Below, in pieces: positions 21,358 to 33,025 of a DNA stretch of 64,000 bases. Origin of the DNA: Phellopilus nigrolimitatus (Eukaryota > Basidiomycota > Agaricomycetes > Hymenochaetales > Hymenochaetaceae); contig JAJOHG010000009.1 in NCBI GenBank assembly GCA_021029095.1, positions 186,001 to 250,000 on the forward strand, given 5' to 3'. The notes under the pieces are model-generated. The model did not search any database. It worked only from the letters and a program-made list of their open reading frames with translations, and was not told where the DNA came from. A program made the translations under genes and the position numbers. Positions within the stretch are counted from its first letter, which is position 1; the number at the start of each line of letters is the position of its first letter.

Positions 21358-23370
21358 ATGTTAATGCCGGTGGCGTCCCAGCAGTATGTCTCTGCCGGCG
21401 GTGCTTGTGGAGAGGTGCACGCACCCGTGACCGTGCAGGCGCCGCTCGAATCGAGCACGAGCATCTGTACTGAGAAGCCGCGCAGTTCAAGTTTCGTGCT
21501 GGGAGACTACACGCTCGGAAAGATGCTCAGCGCGGGCAGCTTGGACAAAGTTAAACTTGTGTATCGCAATCCCGCCGGCGAGAAGGTGCGCAGCAGCTTC
21601 AGTGTCAGCAGTTTAATCGGTACACTGACATTTTTAAAATATATTTATAGATGATTTCGCCTGCTGCGCGCTCAGCTCGCGACCAAGATCCTCTCGCAAG
21701 CCAACATCGCAAGCCCAGGATGAACAACGTCGCGCCGACAGCAGAGGCGGCGTCGAAGCAAGCGCCGAAGGAGATATTGATGGAGACCCGCACGATACGG
21801 GAGGCGGCGCTGTCGATGCTGCTACACCGCCCATATGTGGCATGCGAGAACTATCGCGCACACGAAACACTACTACGTGGTGTTCGAGTACATCAATGGC
21901 GGGCAGGTTCTCGACTACATCATCAGCCACGGCCGTCTTCGCGAGCGCGTTTCCCGCAAGTTCTCCGCACCGCACTCGGCTATTGTCACTGCAACAACGT
22001 CGTCTACCGCGACTTCAAGATCGAGAACATCCTCATCTCTAGGCAACAGCAAGATCGTCGACTTTGGTCTTTCCAACCTCAACAACCCTGTTTCCCATCT
22101 CTCCATCTTCTTCAGATCTCTATGTTTGCCGCCCACGAGCTGCTCAATGCCAATGTCGTCACCGAGCCCCAGGTCGACATCCGGAGCTTCGGTGTCGCGC
22201 TCTACGTGCTTGTTTGTGGCAAACTGCCCTTCGACAACCAGAGCATGCCCGCGCTCCATGCGGAAATTGAATGCGGCCTCGTTGAATGTCCAGTCTGGCT
22301 CAGCGCAGGTGCGATCCACCAAAGAAGAAATTGCTATCTTAGCTAATTTGTCTTTCATTTCCTGATAGATGCTCGCCGTCATCCTATCTGCGCGCGCCCT
22401 CGCTGAAATCCTCTCGTGTCCGTGGATGATCCGCGGGCACGGATCGCCTCCAGACGCGCACATGCTCCATAGCAAGCCTCTGCGCACAGACGAGCTCGAC
22501 CGCCAGGTTATCCGGGGCATGTCCGGTTTCGGTTCGGCTCCGAGGATGAGATCGAGCGCAAACTTGTTGACGTCCTCAAGAGCGGCGTATTTGCACGCGC
22601 TGTTCAGCCTGGGAGGCGCAATGGCCGCGGCGGGCTTTCCAATGCGTCCCTCGCATGTTATGACAGCGCGCTTTCCGCTGGCTCGGGCTCCGGCCGAGTG
22701 TGCGATACACCGGCTGCGACGCCTTCGAAGAGCCGTCATTTCTCTGGATTTGACTTCTACCGGCACAAGTTGTTCTCACCCGGCTCGTCCCTGCCCGACA
22801 CCCCGACGCACCCCACACCAGTTACGTCGAGCTCGCGTTTTTCGCATGCGTCGCTCGTCGACATGCAGAGCGAGTTCGCAGATCCAACGGGCGGCTTTTA
22901 CTCGCTCGTTTCAATGCACTTTCTCGCACTTGAGAAGCTTGAGCGCGAGCGTGTATACGGGCATGGTCATCTCGCAAGCTCCCAGATGCCATTGCTCGGG
23001 AAAGATGATGGCCTTGCTCCGCCGCCGAGCGCTCTGAATCCACTACCTGCTTCCGCAAACGCCAAGACGAACGGCAGATCGTCGCAGCGTCAGACCAAGC
23101 CAAAGCGGCCTATAGTATAGTGCTTCCGCGTCTTCCCGCACCTGCGAGCTCACATTACTCCGTACAACATGCACGCCGTACCGTCGCCAGCTTTGCCAAA
23201 CTTCGACGCTATGGCCGAGGCCGCGGCCGCCTCCCCCAGCCACGCGCGCGCGACGCTGATGCTGGAGCCAATTCTATCGACAACGCTGCCTCAGCCGGTT
23301 CGGCGGGCACGCGCTTGTGAAGACAGTACTACCACGCGCACTGTGCGCGTCGACGCACCGTCGCAGCCAT
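21358..23370 (+). pseudogene. KIN1: KIN1/KIN2 (PAR-1/MARK-type) kinase pseudogene, copy 1
   Basis: KIN1-type kinases act in polarity and secretion. Blocks in order: FVLGDYTLGKMLSAGSLDKV and VYRNPAGEK (glycine loop, 21500-21585); an intron; LATKILSQANIAS (catalytic lysine), then a one-base loss; TIREAALSMLLHRPYV; FEYINGGQVLDYIISHGRL; CHCNNVVYRDFKIENILIS; KIVDFGLSNLNNP; VDIRSFGVALYVLVCGKLPFD (22170-22230); ILSCPWMIRGHGSPP; RTDELDRQVIRGMSGFG; and a C-terminal part with FYSLVSMHFLALEKLERE, typical of KIN1. HRD has become YRD. The frame changes repeatedly and the activation segment is cut short. Nearly full-length but non-functional. Confidence 0.85.
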
Positions 23371-23460
23371 AGTAACAGCCAACGCCCGAAGGCGACGTCG
23401 GTGCTTCGCATCTGGGGCGGCGCCATTAGCTCGTACGTCAACTTCCCTACAACCTAAGAG

Positions 23461-24520
23461 ACCATGTTCCTTGCCATCAAAATCCTGGCTTCGCTCTCGC
23501 AGTCCCCTTCGTTCCAAAACATTGCCCCTGTCATCGAGCGCAGTTCACAGTCGACGATCATACTTAACGGCTTTGTTCGCTTGCTGGCTTCTGACTCTGC
23601 TGATGATGTTGGCGCGGCTGAGGAGTGGACCTCTGGACGGGCGCTGGCGCGCCGGACCTCGAGGACGAGCAGGACCTGTTCGCGCAGGCTATCCGGGAGG
23701 CAATTCTGGATCTCTTGCTCCGTGGCACGAAGCATAACAAGTCTTCTCAGCATTTCTGCTGTTGTTCGGAAAGGTAGCACCCGATGCACAGATTCAGGAC
23801 CCGCATGCTCTCGGGTCGAGAGAGGTTTGTCTGCATGCTGTGCTCTACCTGCTGGACACGGGTGGGCCGAGGCTGAACGGTAATGGGAAGGGGAAGGAAA
23901 GGAAAAATCGCAGAGCGGGAAAGGCAATCCCGCTGTTCGAGAGCCAGCCCGTCCTAGCTGAGCTGTTGTACAAGTTCATTTATCAGCTGTGCGAACATCC
24001 GCGTACAAGTTCGTCCCTAATGTTTTATCTCCAGATATGTTAGGACTTTTTCGCTCGCCACCTGGCCTCGATGGCCGTGCACGCTCCCTTCGAGACTCCT
24101 TTTATTGAAGTGCTTTACGTTGATGGGTCCCGCGTCGCCACGACATGCGCAACAATGAAGGCCTTCCTCAGAATCCGTTCCTGGTTGCTGGATCTTGCAT
24201 CGCTGGAGCTGCACGAGCTGACGAACAAGGGCCAGAACCAACGCGTCAAGGACCTCCTGGATCTGCTCTTCGGCACCACAGACTCGTATCATAATTCAGA
24301 GAGCGATTGGGAGCATGATATTTTCGGCCATTCAACGATGTCAGCCAGTCGCAGATTCGCCTTATCGAGCTCTTCCAGTCGTTGGGATTTGAGTGGCATG
24401 ACAATGTGTCACTGTTACACCCGTCGACTTGCAGCTCCATACGACACTTAACCTGCAGTTTTGTGTTCGCGCGGATGAAAAAAACGGATGTGAGGTCGTC
24501 GATCACAGAGGCCTAAGGCC
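23461..24520 (+). pseudogene. NUP192: NUP192/NUP205 nucleoporin fragment
   Basis: NUP192 is a large scaffold protein of the inner ring of the nuclear pore. Blocks in order: MFLAIKILASLSQSPSFQNI and IILNGFVRLLASDS (23464-23610); DLFAQAIREAILDLLLRGTK (about 23680); REVCLHAVLYLLDTGGP (23820); LFESQPVLAELLYKFIYQLC (23935); FARHLASMAVHAPFETPFIE, TMKAFLRIRSWLLDL, LELHELTNKGQNQRVKDLLD (24055-24270); LIELFQSLGFEWHDN; and TPVDLQLHTTLNLQFCVRAD with GCEVVD (24430-24500). They fall in several frames. Only this C-terminal-half segment of a ~2000-residue protein is present, and it runs straight into NAA25 sequence. Confidence 0.8.
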
Positions 24521-25140
24521 TTCGGCGCCGTCAGACCGCTTCTTCTACTGGGCCACCCTCAGCACTAAGCACATGCTTATGGCCCCGAGGAAGCCGCTGC
24601 GCTACTCGACTCGGAGGAGGGTCGCGCTATCGCGAAGACGAGCCTCTCGTCGTGGATGAACTGCGCCGCGACCTTGTCCGTGCACGGGGCAACTTTGCGG
24701 CCGAAGGCGAGCGTGCGCGCGAAGCTTGTCGAGGAGTGAGTGCGAAAAATACTTCTCGGATTATGTTCTCTGAGAAAAAAGTACATATTATATTAGTGAT
24801 ACGCCCGTTTTCACTTTTGGTGGAATTATAAAGTGAACGCAACTGGCTCGAGTTCTTGGCCGTGCTCAACGCGACATTTGCAGCGTCGGCGGTCGCGAAC
24901 AAGGTGCGGGACGTACGCTGCTTGTTCCACCAACTCGCAGATGCGGACGGACGGCGGGATCGTGGTGCTCTGCTCGCGCTCCTCGAGCTTGAGAAGCGCG
25001 TGTGCGAAAAGGGGTTCGGATCTAACTTTGGTGAGCGTGTCGGGCTTCTAATTTGGGTTTTTTCGAGAGCTGACGGTTACTTTATTGTTATTTTCAAAAC
25101 CGAGCTGAACAGGACGGTCTGCTGAGTCTCATCAAACTAG
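24520..25140 (+). pseudogene. NAA25: NAA25/MDM20 (NatB auxiliary subunit) fragment, copy 1
   Basis: NAA25 anchors the NatB N-terminal acetyltransferase to ribosomes. The pieces read EEAAALLDSEEGRAIAKTS, VVDELRRDLVRARG and AAEGERAREA (24590-24735); then an intron-like stretch; NWLEFLAVLNATFAASAVAN, KVRDVRCLFHQLADADGRRD and RGALLALLELEKRVCEKGF (24840-25020); a donor; and DGLLSLIKL (about 25115). This matches the order LLDSE..., LRRD, NWLEFL, LLALLELEKR and LLxLxKxYF of NAA25. Frames differ between blocks and the rest of the protein is missing. Homology with copies 2 and 3 begins at the same point, CTAAGGCCTTCGGCGCC. Confidence 0.75.
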
Positions 25141-26740
25141 GGAACACTGTCGGTAGGAACACTGTCGGTAGTGTCTGCTTCAGCAGCACCAGCGTCGCGC
25201 GGCTGGCTTTCCTACGTGAAACTATGACGGCGATGGCTCTAGCAAGCACTTGCAACTTCTGCTTTCCCGCGTAAAGATAAAGATGTTGATAAAGTGTTGT
25301 ATATGTAGACGTGAAAACTATGCTGTAGAATGTACAGATGCGTGCTAGAAATCTTCAGGAAGAAAGCGGCAGAGACCAAAAAGGTGCAAATACGACAATG
25401 GGTGAGACGACAGATATGCAAGGTGTGGAGAGACAAACAAAAATGGGCAATGGAAGAGGAGGATAGAAGGGAAAGCAAGTAGAGTATCCTAATCGACCAA
25501 ATCATAATGATGATCATGGAGAAAGAGGCAATAGATAAAGCGCTCGCGGAATCCGCGTTGCATCTATCAACCCAATACCATGTCGTCTTCACTTGCATGC
25601 GCACCCAAACTCGAACCGCGCAGCCGAAGCATCTCGCGTCGAACGCGACGGTGACGTGCGCGTACGCGCCCGACGATCGCGCACCTCCAGTGCCTGGATT
25701 CGGTCTGGCAGCGCCCCGCCCGCATTGCCGCCCGCCTGCGCTCGAACGTCACGATGTGCCTCGATATCCTCATCGAGCGCAGCGGCGTACCCTGCTCCGT
25801 CGTCCGCCAGTGCTTCCGCCGCAGACATCCCGACCGCCGACAGGAAGCTGCGGATGGTTGCTCGCTCCCTCCGCCGAGAACACGTTCAGACCCGGGTTGG
25901 CGGGAGGGGAAGCTCTCTCGTGCAGACGCCATTGGGCGTGGAACCGCAAGATTCACTGAGAACGGTGTTCTCGTAGTTATCGATGATGGTCCTGCAGCTG
26001 CCGCTGCCGCGCGCAGCCGCATGCTAATAGGAATCGACATGCTCGTCGCTGGCGGACCGCCGAGTGTTGCCCGGGCCAAAGAACGAGGTTACTGGGTTTG
26101 CCGGCGCGGTCGGATTTGAGTTGGCATTGGGCAAACCCGCAACGCGAGCATGGCCATGCCCGCCCGCTTGCTCCTCGCGGAGCTGCAAACTCTGAAGCGG
26201 TCTGTGTTCGAAAGCAAAATGAGACTGAGAATTCAATAGAAAATGACTGAATGTTAACTCACCGGTGTACCATTGTTCCGAGAAACCGAGAAGTATGCAA
26301 CAGGTTGCATGCCCGCAAGAACGGCAGGGGCCGCAGATGCAAGTCGCTGGCGCTGTTTGTAACCCGCGCCAACCGGCGCTGCACCTGTCATGCGCGACTG
26401 TCGACGCTGTGCGCCCTCCCGACCCGCTTCCAATTCCAACACCGGCGCTGGCTACCGCACCTTTCGCGCTGTCGTCGTCGTCGCCTTCAGTATTCTGACC
26501 CTGTCCCCTTCAGTATTCTGACCCTGTCCAACACCCGACACGCCCTCGCTTACGTCGTCGCCCTCCTTCTCGCGATCCGCCGATACCGTCGCGGCCGAGT
26601 GCGCAATTGCCGTCGCACCGGTCCTAGGTCAGACTTCTCGACCTCTCACTTCGCGTGTCGCTGTCTAATCGTAAGTTGTTTCTTTATCTTCATACCCTGC
26701 TACGCGGCGGACAGGGACAAAAGACGACGGCGCCGCTAAG
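25141..26740. other. Unassigned part of the segmental repeat, copy A
   Basis: Overlapping frames up to 170 codons occur on both strands of the GC-rich part (25500-26240). The clearest shared reading with copy B includes PTADRKLRMV and FRPGLA-GEAL on the plus strand; on the minus strand copy B gives EDLVTIRSFLSAVGM. I cannot decide the coding strand or name a family. The AT-rich part 25260-25560 holds nothing coding. Confidence 0.35.
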
Positions 26741-27010
26741 CCCATCATGCGTAACAACTACTCAAGATCACCGTACCTGCCACTGACGCGCTGGAGATTT
26801 CGACTCGCCGAACGAAGGCATCAAGGATGACGGCGGTGGAATGCAGCGAGGGTGGGAGGATGGAGCTCAAGGTGAGTTGCACGCTTCCATTCTCTGCCAC
26901 TGTTCCGGGCGCGCACGGGTAGAAAAACTCGACGTAATTCACGCCGCCGCCGCCCTTTTCGTGCGCCTCGAGCAGTGAAGTTGGGGGCGCGGACGCGTCG
27001 AACGACCACG
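26740..27010 (-). pseudogene. Unrecognised protein fragment on the minus strand
   Basis: The minus-strand frame reads SFDASAPPTSLLEAHEKGGG, VNYVEFFYPCAPGTVAENG, SVQLTLSSILPPSLH and VILDAFVRRVEISSAS. This looks like a folded beta-rich segment, is open for about 90 codons and is bounded by unrelated sequence. I do not know the family. Confidence 0.4.
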
Positions 27011-27287
27011 CATCTTGATCGTGCGGTCGTGTCCCTTCCGGTTTTGAATGCGAGGTTCGTGATGTAGTGCGAGTGTCACTGCTTGTCCAGGGCCTTGATC
27101 GTCATGTCATCGCAGGCCGGTGATGACGATGCTCACCGTCGTCGTGGTGAACGGCGAGACGCGGAGACCTCTCGTGCGCGTGCGTGCGCGCGGGCGTTAT
27201 GTAATCGAAGACACGCAGCGCGTACGAAAGAACCGTTTCCCACGGGCACCCATATTTGGAAAACAACGATTGGGAGAAAAACAAAAA

Positions 27288-27357
27288 GAGGCCCCAACCT
27301 GAATCGAACCCAAGGCGTCAAAGACGGCTTCGACACTTTTAACCGTTGGACCAAGAG
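27288..27357 (-). tRNA. Degenerate tRNA-like sequence (pseudo-tRNA or SINE head)
   Basis: On the minus strand TTGGTCCAACGGTTA resembles the D-arm (A box) of tRNA-Glu, and GGGTTCGATTCAGG resembles the T-arm (B box), with a T-stem CTTGG/TCAGG and a 7-base loop. A five-pair anticodon stem (GTCGA/TTGAC) can be drawn, but its loop has 8 bases. The D-stem and acceptor stem do not pair. A T5 run follows the 3' end, as at RNA polymerase III terminators. It cannot be a working tRNA. Confidence 0.35.
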
Positions 27358-27560
27358 AAAAAAGCCAACGCGAAGCTTCGCCCCCCCCCCACCGACCCCC
27401 CCAGCTCGACCACCCCCCGGCCGCCCGAGCGGAGGGTTAAAAATCGGGGAAAAATGCTCGATAAATAGGGAAACTCGTCCCGAAGCCGGATCGGATTTTT
27501 CCGGGGCGGTCGGGGGCGCGGGGGCGGCGGCGAGGCCGGTTCGGAAGATGCCCCATCTTC
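27358..27560. other. C-rich low-complexity stretch
   Basis: Runs of C at 27380-27392 and 27397-27415 and a GGGGCGGTCGGGGGCGCGGG tract near 27500. Frames here are driven by composition. No gene is seen. Confidence 0.5.
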
Positions 27561-30560
27561 CGAAACTTCCATTATATAGGGAGGACGGCACAATGTCTGG
27601 GATGCCCCACAGTGCGTCCCACGGCTTCACGTTAACGGGGGCCATCGGCTGGACAGCAACACGACCTGTGGCCCTTGACCTACTCCGGCTCTGTCACAGA
27701 TGTCCTGCTCCCCTGCCCGCGCGATGTCCAACGGCCGTTGCGCTTGAAAGTCTGCCTCGCACGTGCGCGCTCCGCAAAGATCTCCTCGTTGCGGGCCGCC
27801 TCGTCGCTCTGTGCTCTGCTCGGTATGCCGTGCAGTTGCCCCACAAGCCGCGCGAGCGTGTATATCTGCTGCTCGTTCTCCGCCGGCGCGCGCGAGAAAC
27901 GCGTGGTGGTCCCTGTCCGCGCAGAGTCACATCAGCAGCTGCAGGATCGCGACGCAGACATGCGGGCAGGGCATGGTGCACAGCAGCTTCAGGAGCCGCT
28001 TAGAGACAAAGAGTGCGAGGCGCGCCTGGCTCGGCATCATGACGTAGTCCGCGAACGCAAGCCGTGTCAAGAAGCGCGCAGGCGGCTGAGCCCCCAAAGA
28101 ATGCACAGCGCATTTGAACCGCTGGGTAGAGGTGGCGAAGATGACCCTGCATGCGGAGTGGGAGATTCGTCCGAGGAAGAAGAGAGCTGCGGGATCTGCG
28201 TCTGGCTTTGGTGGCGCGGGCTGGTGAAGGTCCGCAACGACGACATGATCGGCTGCATATTGTTAGAATTCCGACTCTTTTTCCTTCTCCTTTTCTTTCC
28301 CGGGTGCAGGCGGTGAATCCTGGGAGGTCCGCATAGCAATGGGCGAGCCGAATCCTGAGGTAGCCGTATTCGATGGCGCTAATGTGACCGACGGCGACAC
28401 CGGTGCCGTGTTCGCAAGCTTTGCAGGCGCATCGAGCTCGCCGTCGCAATTGCAATATCCAGAGACCGACATCATAGCGATCATGATTTTGTGAACAATG
28501 AGCTCTGAATAGTAGGCGGTATATCGTCCGCTGAGCTGTCCTTCTTTGGAACGGAGTGCAACCTTGTTTGCCAACAAACCGCATACCGCCGGCGCATCCT
28601 CCCCCTCCTCCGCACGCTCGACACGCTGCATCCAAAACTCGAACAACAGCAGCGGCATCTCGCGATGGCAAGCAGAGAGCGCACCTAAGTATTCTGCGAC
28701 GCTGTTCGGGGCGCGCTCGCACGGTGAATGGACACGGGCGGCGAGCTTGCGGTACCGGAGAAGTCGTCTCGGCGGCTCTGCACACGGCGGAAATTGACTG
28801 AGTGTGCCGGGCGGTCGAGGTGGAATCGAGCTGGGCAGCGGCAGGACCTTCACGTCTTTCACTTTCTCATGCACGCTCGCCAGTTGCACGTGCACCGCGC
28901 GGCACATCGCCGGCTTCGCGGGCATGTCGCATGCGAAAAGGAGTTCCCAATGTCGCGAGCCAACCGGCTGTCGGTTGAATAAGTTGGTGCGCAGCTCGCC
29001 GGAAGACGCGCGGCATCTGCATCAGGGACGTGCGATGCAATGGCGAAGAGGGAGAGCGGCAGGGGCGGGTTGAGGGGCACCGTTGTCTGCGTGCGGCTGA
29101 AAAGAAAGGCGAGGATGCGGAAGAGATGATTTGGAGCAGGATGGGCGGGACTTAATGATGGGGTCATGGGCGTGCCGTCGTCGCTTCTGTAAAGTAGATG
29201 AATCGCCGGTCAGAGGAACAAAAGAAAGAAGACGCACTTGAGTGTCTTCACATAGTCAGTCATTTCGAAAAGTACGCGGCCGACGACGGACGCCGTGTCG
29301 TAATCGTTGAAGCCGTTCCCTGTCTCGCCGCCATCCTCCACCCTTTCATCCATCTCCTGAAGTACGTCCTTCAGTAGCGCTGCGACCTCTTTGAACACGC
29401 GCTCCTTTTCAGTCGGCGCGAGAGACGCGGTCCACGCGCGTACGGCCCGGACGAGGAAGACACCGACCTTGCGCGCGTCCCGTACATCTGCACCGTCTTT
29501 CCCCCACGCACGCTGTGCCCGCTCAAGAAGGGACGCGTCGACGTTTCCAGGTGTAACCGCGTGCGTCGCGGACGCGGCCGTGTCGCGCTGGACGACGCGC
29601 ATGGCCATGCAGTCTTCGAGGACGCGCCGAATCTGAACGCGCAAGGTGCGCAGCGCGCCGAGAAACGTAGCGATCTGCGTGGTGACATGGAGGAGCTGGC
29701 GCAAGAGGATGAGGGAGGTGATGGAGTAGGGGCCTTTGAGGATCACGGCAACGGTTTTGATGACGCGGAGTTCGGTCGGCGGGTCAATCGGCGTGGCCGG
29801 AGGGCGCGGTGATAATGCTGCGAGAGGAGACATGACGGCGGCGAGGACGCGGAACAGGAGCGGCATCAGCTGCGGCAAGAAGGAAGGCGGAAGGCGCGTG
29901 ATCCGCGAGTCGAGAAAGTCGAGATAGACTGCCGAAATAAAGTAGACATAATTATGCGATGCCAACGGCCGGAGCGGATATGGAACATTGGAGATGGATG
30001 AGGGATAATGGCGGTGGCGGATGGGAGTCAGCTCTGGCCTGGGAAATGTGAGGGAGCGATCGACTAGAAAGCCGTAAAACTCGACTACCGACAAACCCTC
30101 GTCTTCAGAGATGCGCCCCAAAACTTCAAGCTTCTCGGACAAGATCGTCAGCACCGTCTCGTCGTCGCCCGACGTCCAGAGGCCATCGACCGCCTGTCCC
30201 AACCATCCGGTCAGCGTGGCGAGCAGCGGCTTTTCTATGCCCACCGCATCATCGATCGAGAGGAGGAGCGCATTCAACGCTTTCACCCGCGGTTCCCAAA
30301 CCTCGAGGGACCATGCGTTCGCACTTTTCCCGGTAGACATCAAGAAGGTGAGGCGGCCGGAGGTCGCGAGGAACGCGCCGCACGCACAGTAAGTGGCGAG
30401 GAGATCGAAGCCGGCAGCCTAGATGGCTGTCGGTTGGTCAACGCGGCAGAGGCTGGCGAGGATAGGCACGAGGGTGCTCGGGAACAGAGCAGGAGTCTGG
30501 GTGGTGATTACAGCAGCGAGAGAGCGTGCATGGGACAAGGACGGCGCGGTCGGCGGGGAG
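27560..30560 (-). pseudogene. Large helical protein, possibly tuberin (TSC2)-like, with stops
   Basis: Read on the minus strand from about 30560: LAAVITTQTPALFPSTLVPI and LASLCRVDQPTAI, a TAG in frame at 30420-30422, then AAGFDLLATYCACGAFLA and from 30343 the long exon KALNALLLSIDDAVGIEKPL, ILSEKLEVLGRISEDE, FYGFLVDRSLTFPRPEL, FLPQLMPLLFRVLAAV, LRTLRVQIRRVLEDCMA and GRVLFEMTDYVKTL to about 29240. Downstream pieces include AKPAMCRAVHVQLASVH, NSVAEYLGALSACHRE (28900-28640) and KRLLKLLCTMPCPHVCVAIL (about 28000). Repeated leucine-rich helices suggest a HEAT/armadillo scaffold, and the layout recalls the N-terminal half of fungal tuberin, but that is tentative. The in-frame stop and missing C-terminal GAP domain argue for a pseudogene. 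Confidence 0.4.
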
Positions 30561-30689
30561 AGGGCCTGTGGGAGGGTGTCGATGGGAAGCATCTGGACCG
30601 GGGTGGCTGGCGAGGAGGCGAAAGCGGAGTCGAGTTTGTTTCTACGCCAGGGGAAGATGCCGAAGGATGAGGTGTATATGCGCCCTAGT

Positions 30690-33025
30690 ATCGCAAATAT
30701 CACCTCCCCGTCTCCAGAATACAAGTATCGAAAAACAAACTCCATAACCTGCCAGCGCAAATGTCGTAGGTCCACATGAAGCGTGCCATCTGGAAGCCAA
30801 CGCTTCCGCGTCCAGTCCGCATCGTCGAAGAAGGCTGCAAAGAATGGCGAGCGCGCGCGTAGCAATGTCGCACGATAGTACACCCGCCGGTCTGCAAGTT
30901 CGAGAACCGTATCCGATGTGAGAGGGTTTGCTGAGGAAGTCGAAAGCGTCTCAGTTTCGGAACCAGGATCGCCCGAAGAGTATGAAACATCTCCACCGGG
31001 TAGTGCAGCGTCGAAAAGAGTTTGCATGTCGCGCGCAAGCGTCATTGCCGCAACACGTTTCACTGGTGTGTCAAGTACTCTTCCCAACGCAGGACGGCGA
31101 AGGAGTTTTGTGAGGACATGCAACTCCGCGCGAATTTGAGTAGGGTTCACCTTCGTCTTTGGTCCAAGAGTCCTGAGTTGCAAGCAGACTGCCATCCCGA
31201 CGCGGCGGTCCCAGAGCGCGGGGACATCATCCGTACACAAGTATGTAGGCAGTAAAAGTACAGTGAGCGGATGGAGGCCTGAGAACACGAGCTTTGGAAT
31301 AGAGCCTGCCTTCGGGGGAATCGAAACGAGATTGGAATGACTGAATTTGACACCGACAGCATTATCTTGATGCTCTGGCCTAGTAGATCATTTTTTAGCA
31401 CTAGCGAGCCCGCGGTGAGAACGATCCTATGTAAGGGAAACGCAAATCCAGAGTAAACTTGCACAAGGAGATCGGCACCGCACTTAGTTCAACTCCATCG
31501 AAAATGCCTCTGTGCTCTTCCCTCCGGCTCTTCTCGTCACAATCCGGGAGTTCAAACAGGTGTTTCGCAATCCTGATGTCCTTCTTGATATCAACGTCTT
31601 GAGATTCGCCCTGGCCTTCACCATCCACGTCCGCGACCTCGTAGATAACAGTAGGCGAGTCAGCAGACATTTCAGTCTGTTCCTGAAATCTATTCGCGCC
31701 CCCGCGCTCTTCGCAGCCCCACTGAAGTTCCTCGGTAGCCCAACGCAGGTATGGCTGTACAACTTCCAAGTCCTTTGGAAGCGTATTACCGACTACCTTG
31801 ATTATTACGGACACGCAAGTTTCTTGAAGAGCAGTAAATGCACCGGCACTGCTGACAGCGACTCGCATGACGCGCTGCAAAAACGGCATGTGCTGAGCCT
31901 TTGCGGTCTTCGCAAGCCGATTGCGAACATATACGGGCCCAGACTCAGTACAGAGAACAATCGTGCCGTCCGAACCGAGTGCGACATCCTTGACAGCGCT
32001 GAACTGCTTCCTAAGCGCCCATACGCGCTGCGGTTTCACCATAGCTGCATTCGAAACCGCACTTATTCCGCCTTTGCTCTCCTTACTCTGCGTCGCGTTA
32101 GCTTCCATGACGGAGGAGGACCCAACAGCCGGGAACCTGAACGCAAACATTTCGCCATTAGATGAAAGCGCTGCGAACACATTCTCGCAGCATACGACCT
32201 TGGCAATGGCCGCATTGTTCTGTGCTGCTGGAGGCCGATATGCCGTGAGCGCAGGCGGAAAGCTCGCAGTTGGGAAGCTAGGAAGTAATAAACAGTACAC
32301 AGATAGCAATAAGACCATGAACAGACAAAAGGAAAGAAGTATGGACTAACTTGATTTTGAAGCTTCGCCCACCCTCGAAGCACAAGACATCACTGCTCGC
32401 AAGGAGAACCGTCATCGCCGCGCCACTCAGCGCAACATTACGTACAGATTGCGCAACCTGAGCGACGCGACGTGGTAGTACCTGCACGGGCATTGCAGCC
32501 ATGTCAAAGCCCAGTTGAGCATTATTGGTCCCCCATGTGAATAGCTCCTTCGCCGTCCAGCATGCGGACGTGGTCTTGCATGCCGCGACCCCGATGGCGA
32601 GCTCCTTTTTGAGAGGACCAACGACACGCCGCAGCGTCTCCACCATCTGTAGCGTGCCCGTGCCCAATCCCGCGCCGGACCTATCGAGGGCGTACCCCAG
32701 CTGTGAGAAACGCGAAAGACCCCAGCTAAGCACCCTCCCGCACGCGTAAGCGCGAGAGTACAATTCTGACCAAACGCGACATGGACGATGTGCGTATCAT
32801 CGAAGTTCGAGACGAGTACCAGATCCTTTAAAGGCGCGAGGCGATGCTGCGCTGCGCCGCGCACAACACCGCCGAAGCCGCACACACGTAGGTTCGCACA
32901 AGGCTCAGCGGTGACGGCGGCCGTATGGAGCTTCGCCATGGAGACATCCAACACACGGATGGGCTGGAAACGCTTTGAAAGGGGCTGCGTACGTGGCGCG
33001 GGGTGCTCCGTCTGCGGAGGAATGT
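30690..33025 (-). pseudogene. RCC1-repeat/BTB protein (IBTK-like) pseudogene
   Basis: Proteins of this layout are thought to act as adaptors for cullin-3 ubiquitin ligases. Minus-strand blocks: [37 protein letters not shown], a frame change, [38 protein letters not shown] and [19 protein letters not shown] (RCC1 blades, 32950-32420); an intron; NNAAIAKVVCCENVFAALSS, FSAVKDVALGSDGTIVLCT (32240-31930); a further frame change near 31465; and the BTB part LELADRRVYYRATLLRARS, PFFAAFFDDADWTRKRW, QVMEFVFRYLYSGDGEV (30910-30690). It stops there, without the second BTB half. At its 5' end it abuts KIN1 copy 2. Confidence 0.75.

Larger units (their letters stand above)
24520..26740 (+). repeat. 2-kb segmental repeat, copy A
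   Basis: From the NAA25 piece onward this stretch matches 40797-42790 in the same orientation and order: NAA25 fragment; an AT-rich 300-base block (AGATAAAGATRTTGWTAAAG, at 25270 and 41510); a GC-rich block with ATGTCGTCTTCACTTGCAT-like sequence; and a final block with GTACCATTGTTCCGA. Differences include small insertions and deletions throughout. Copy A also has an internal duplication of CCTTCAGTATTCTGACCCTG near 26490-26530. Confidence 0.8.

Noticed and set aside
27083..28003. 306-codon plus-strand frame
   Set aside because: It crosses the tRNA-like sequence and a C-rich tract, is Arg/Pro-rich by composition, and lies opposite a more coherent minus-strand gene.
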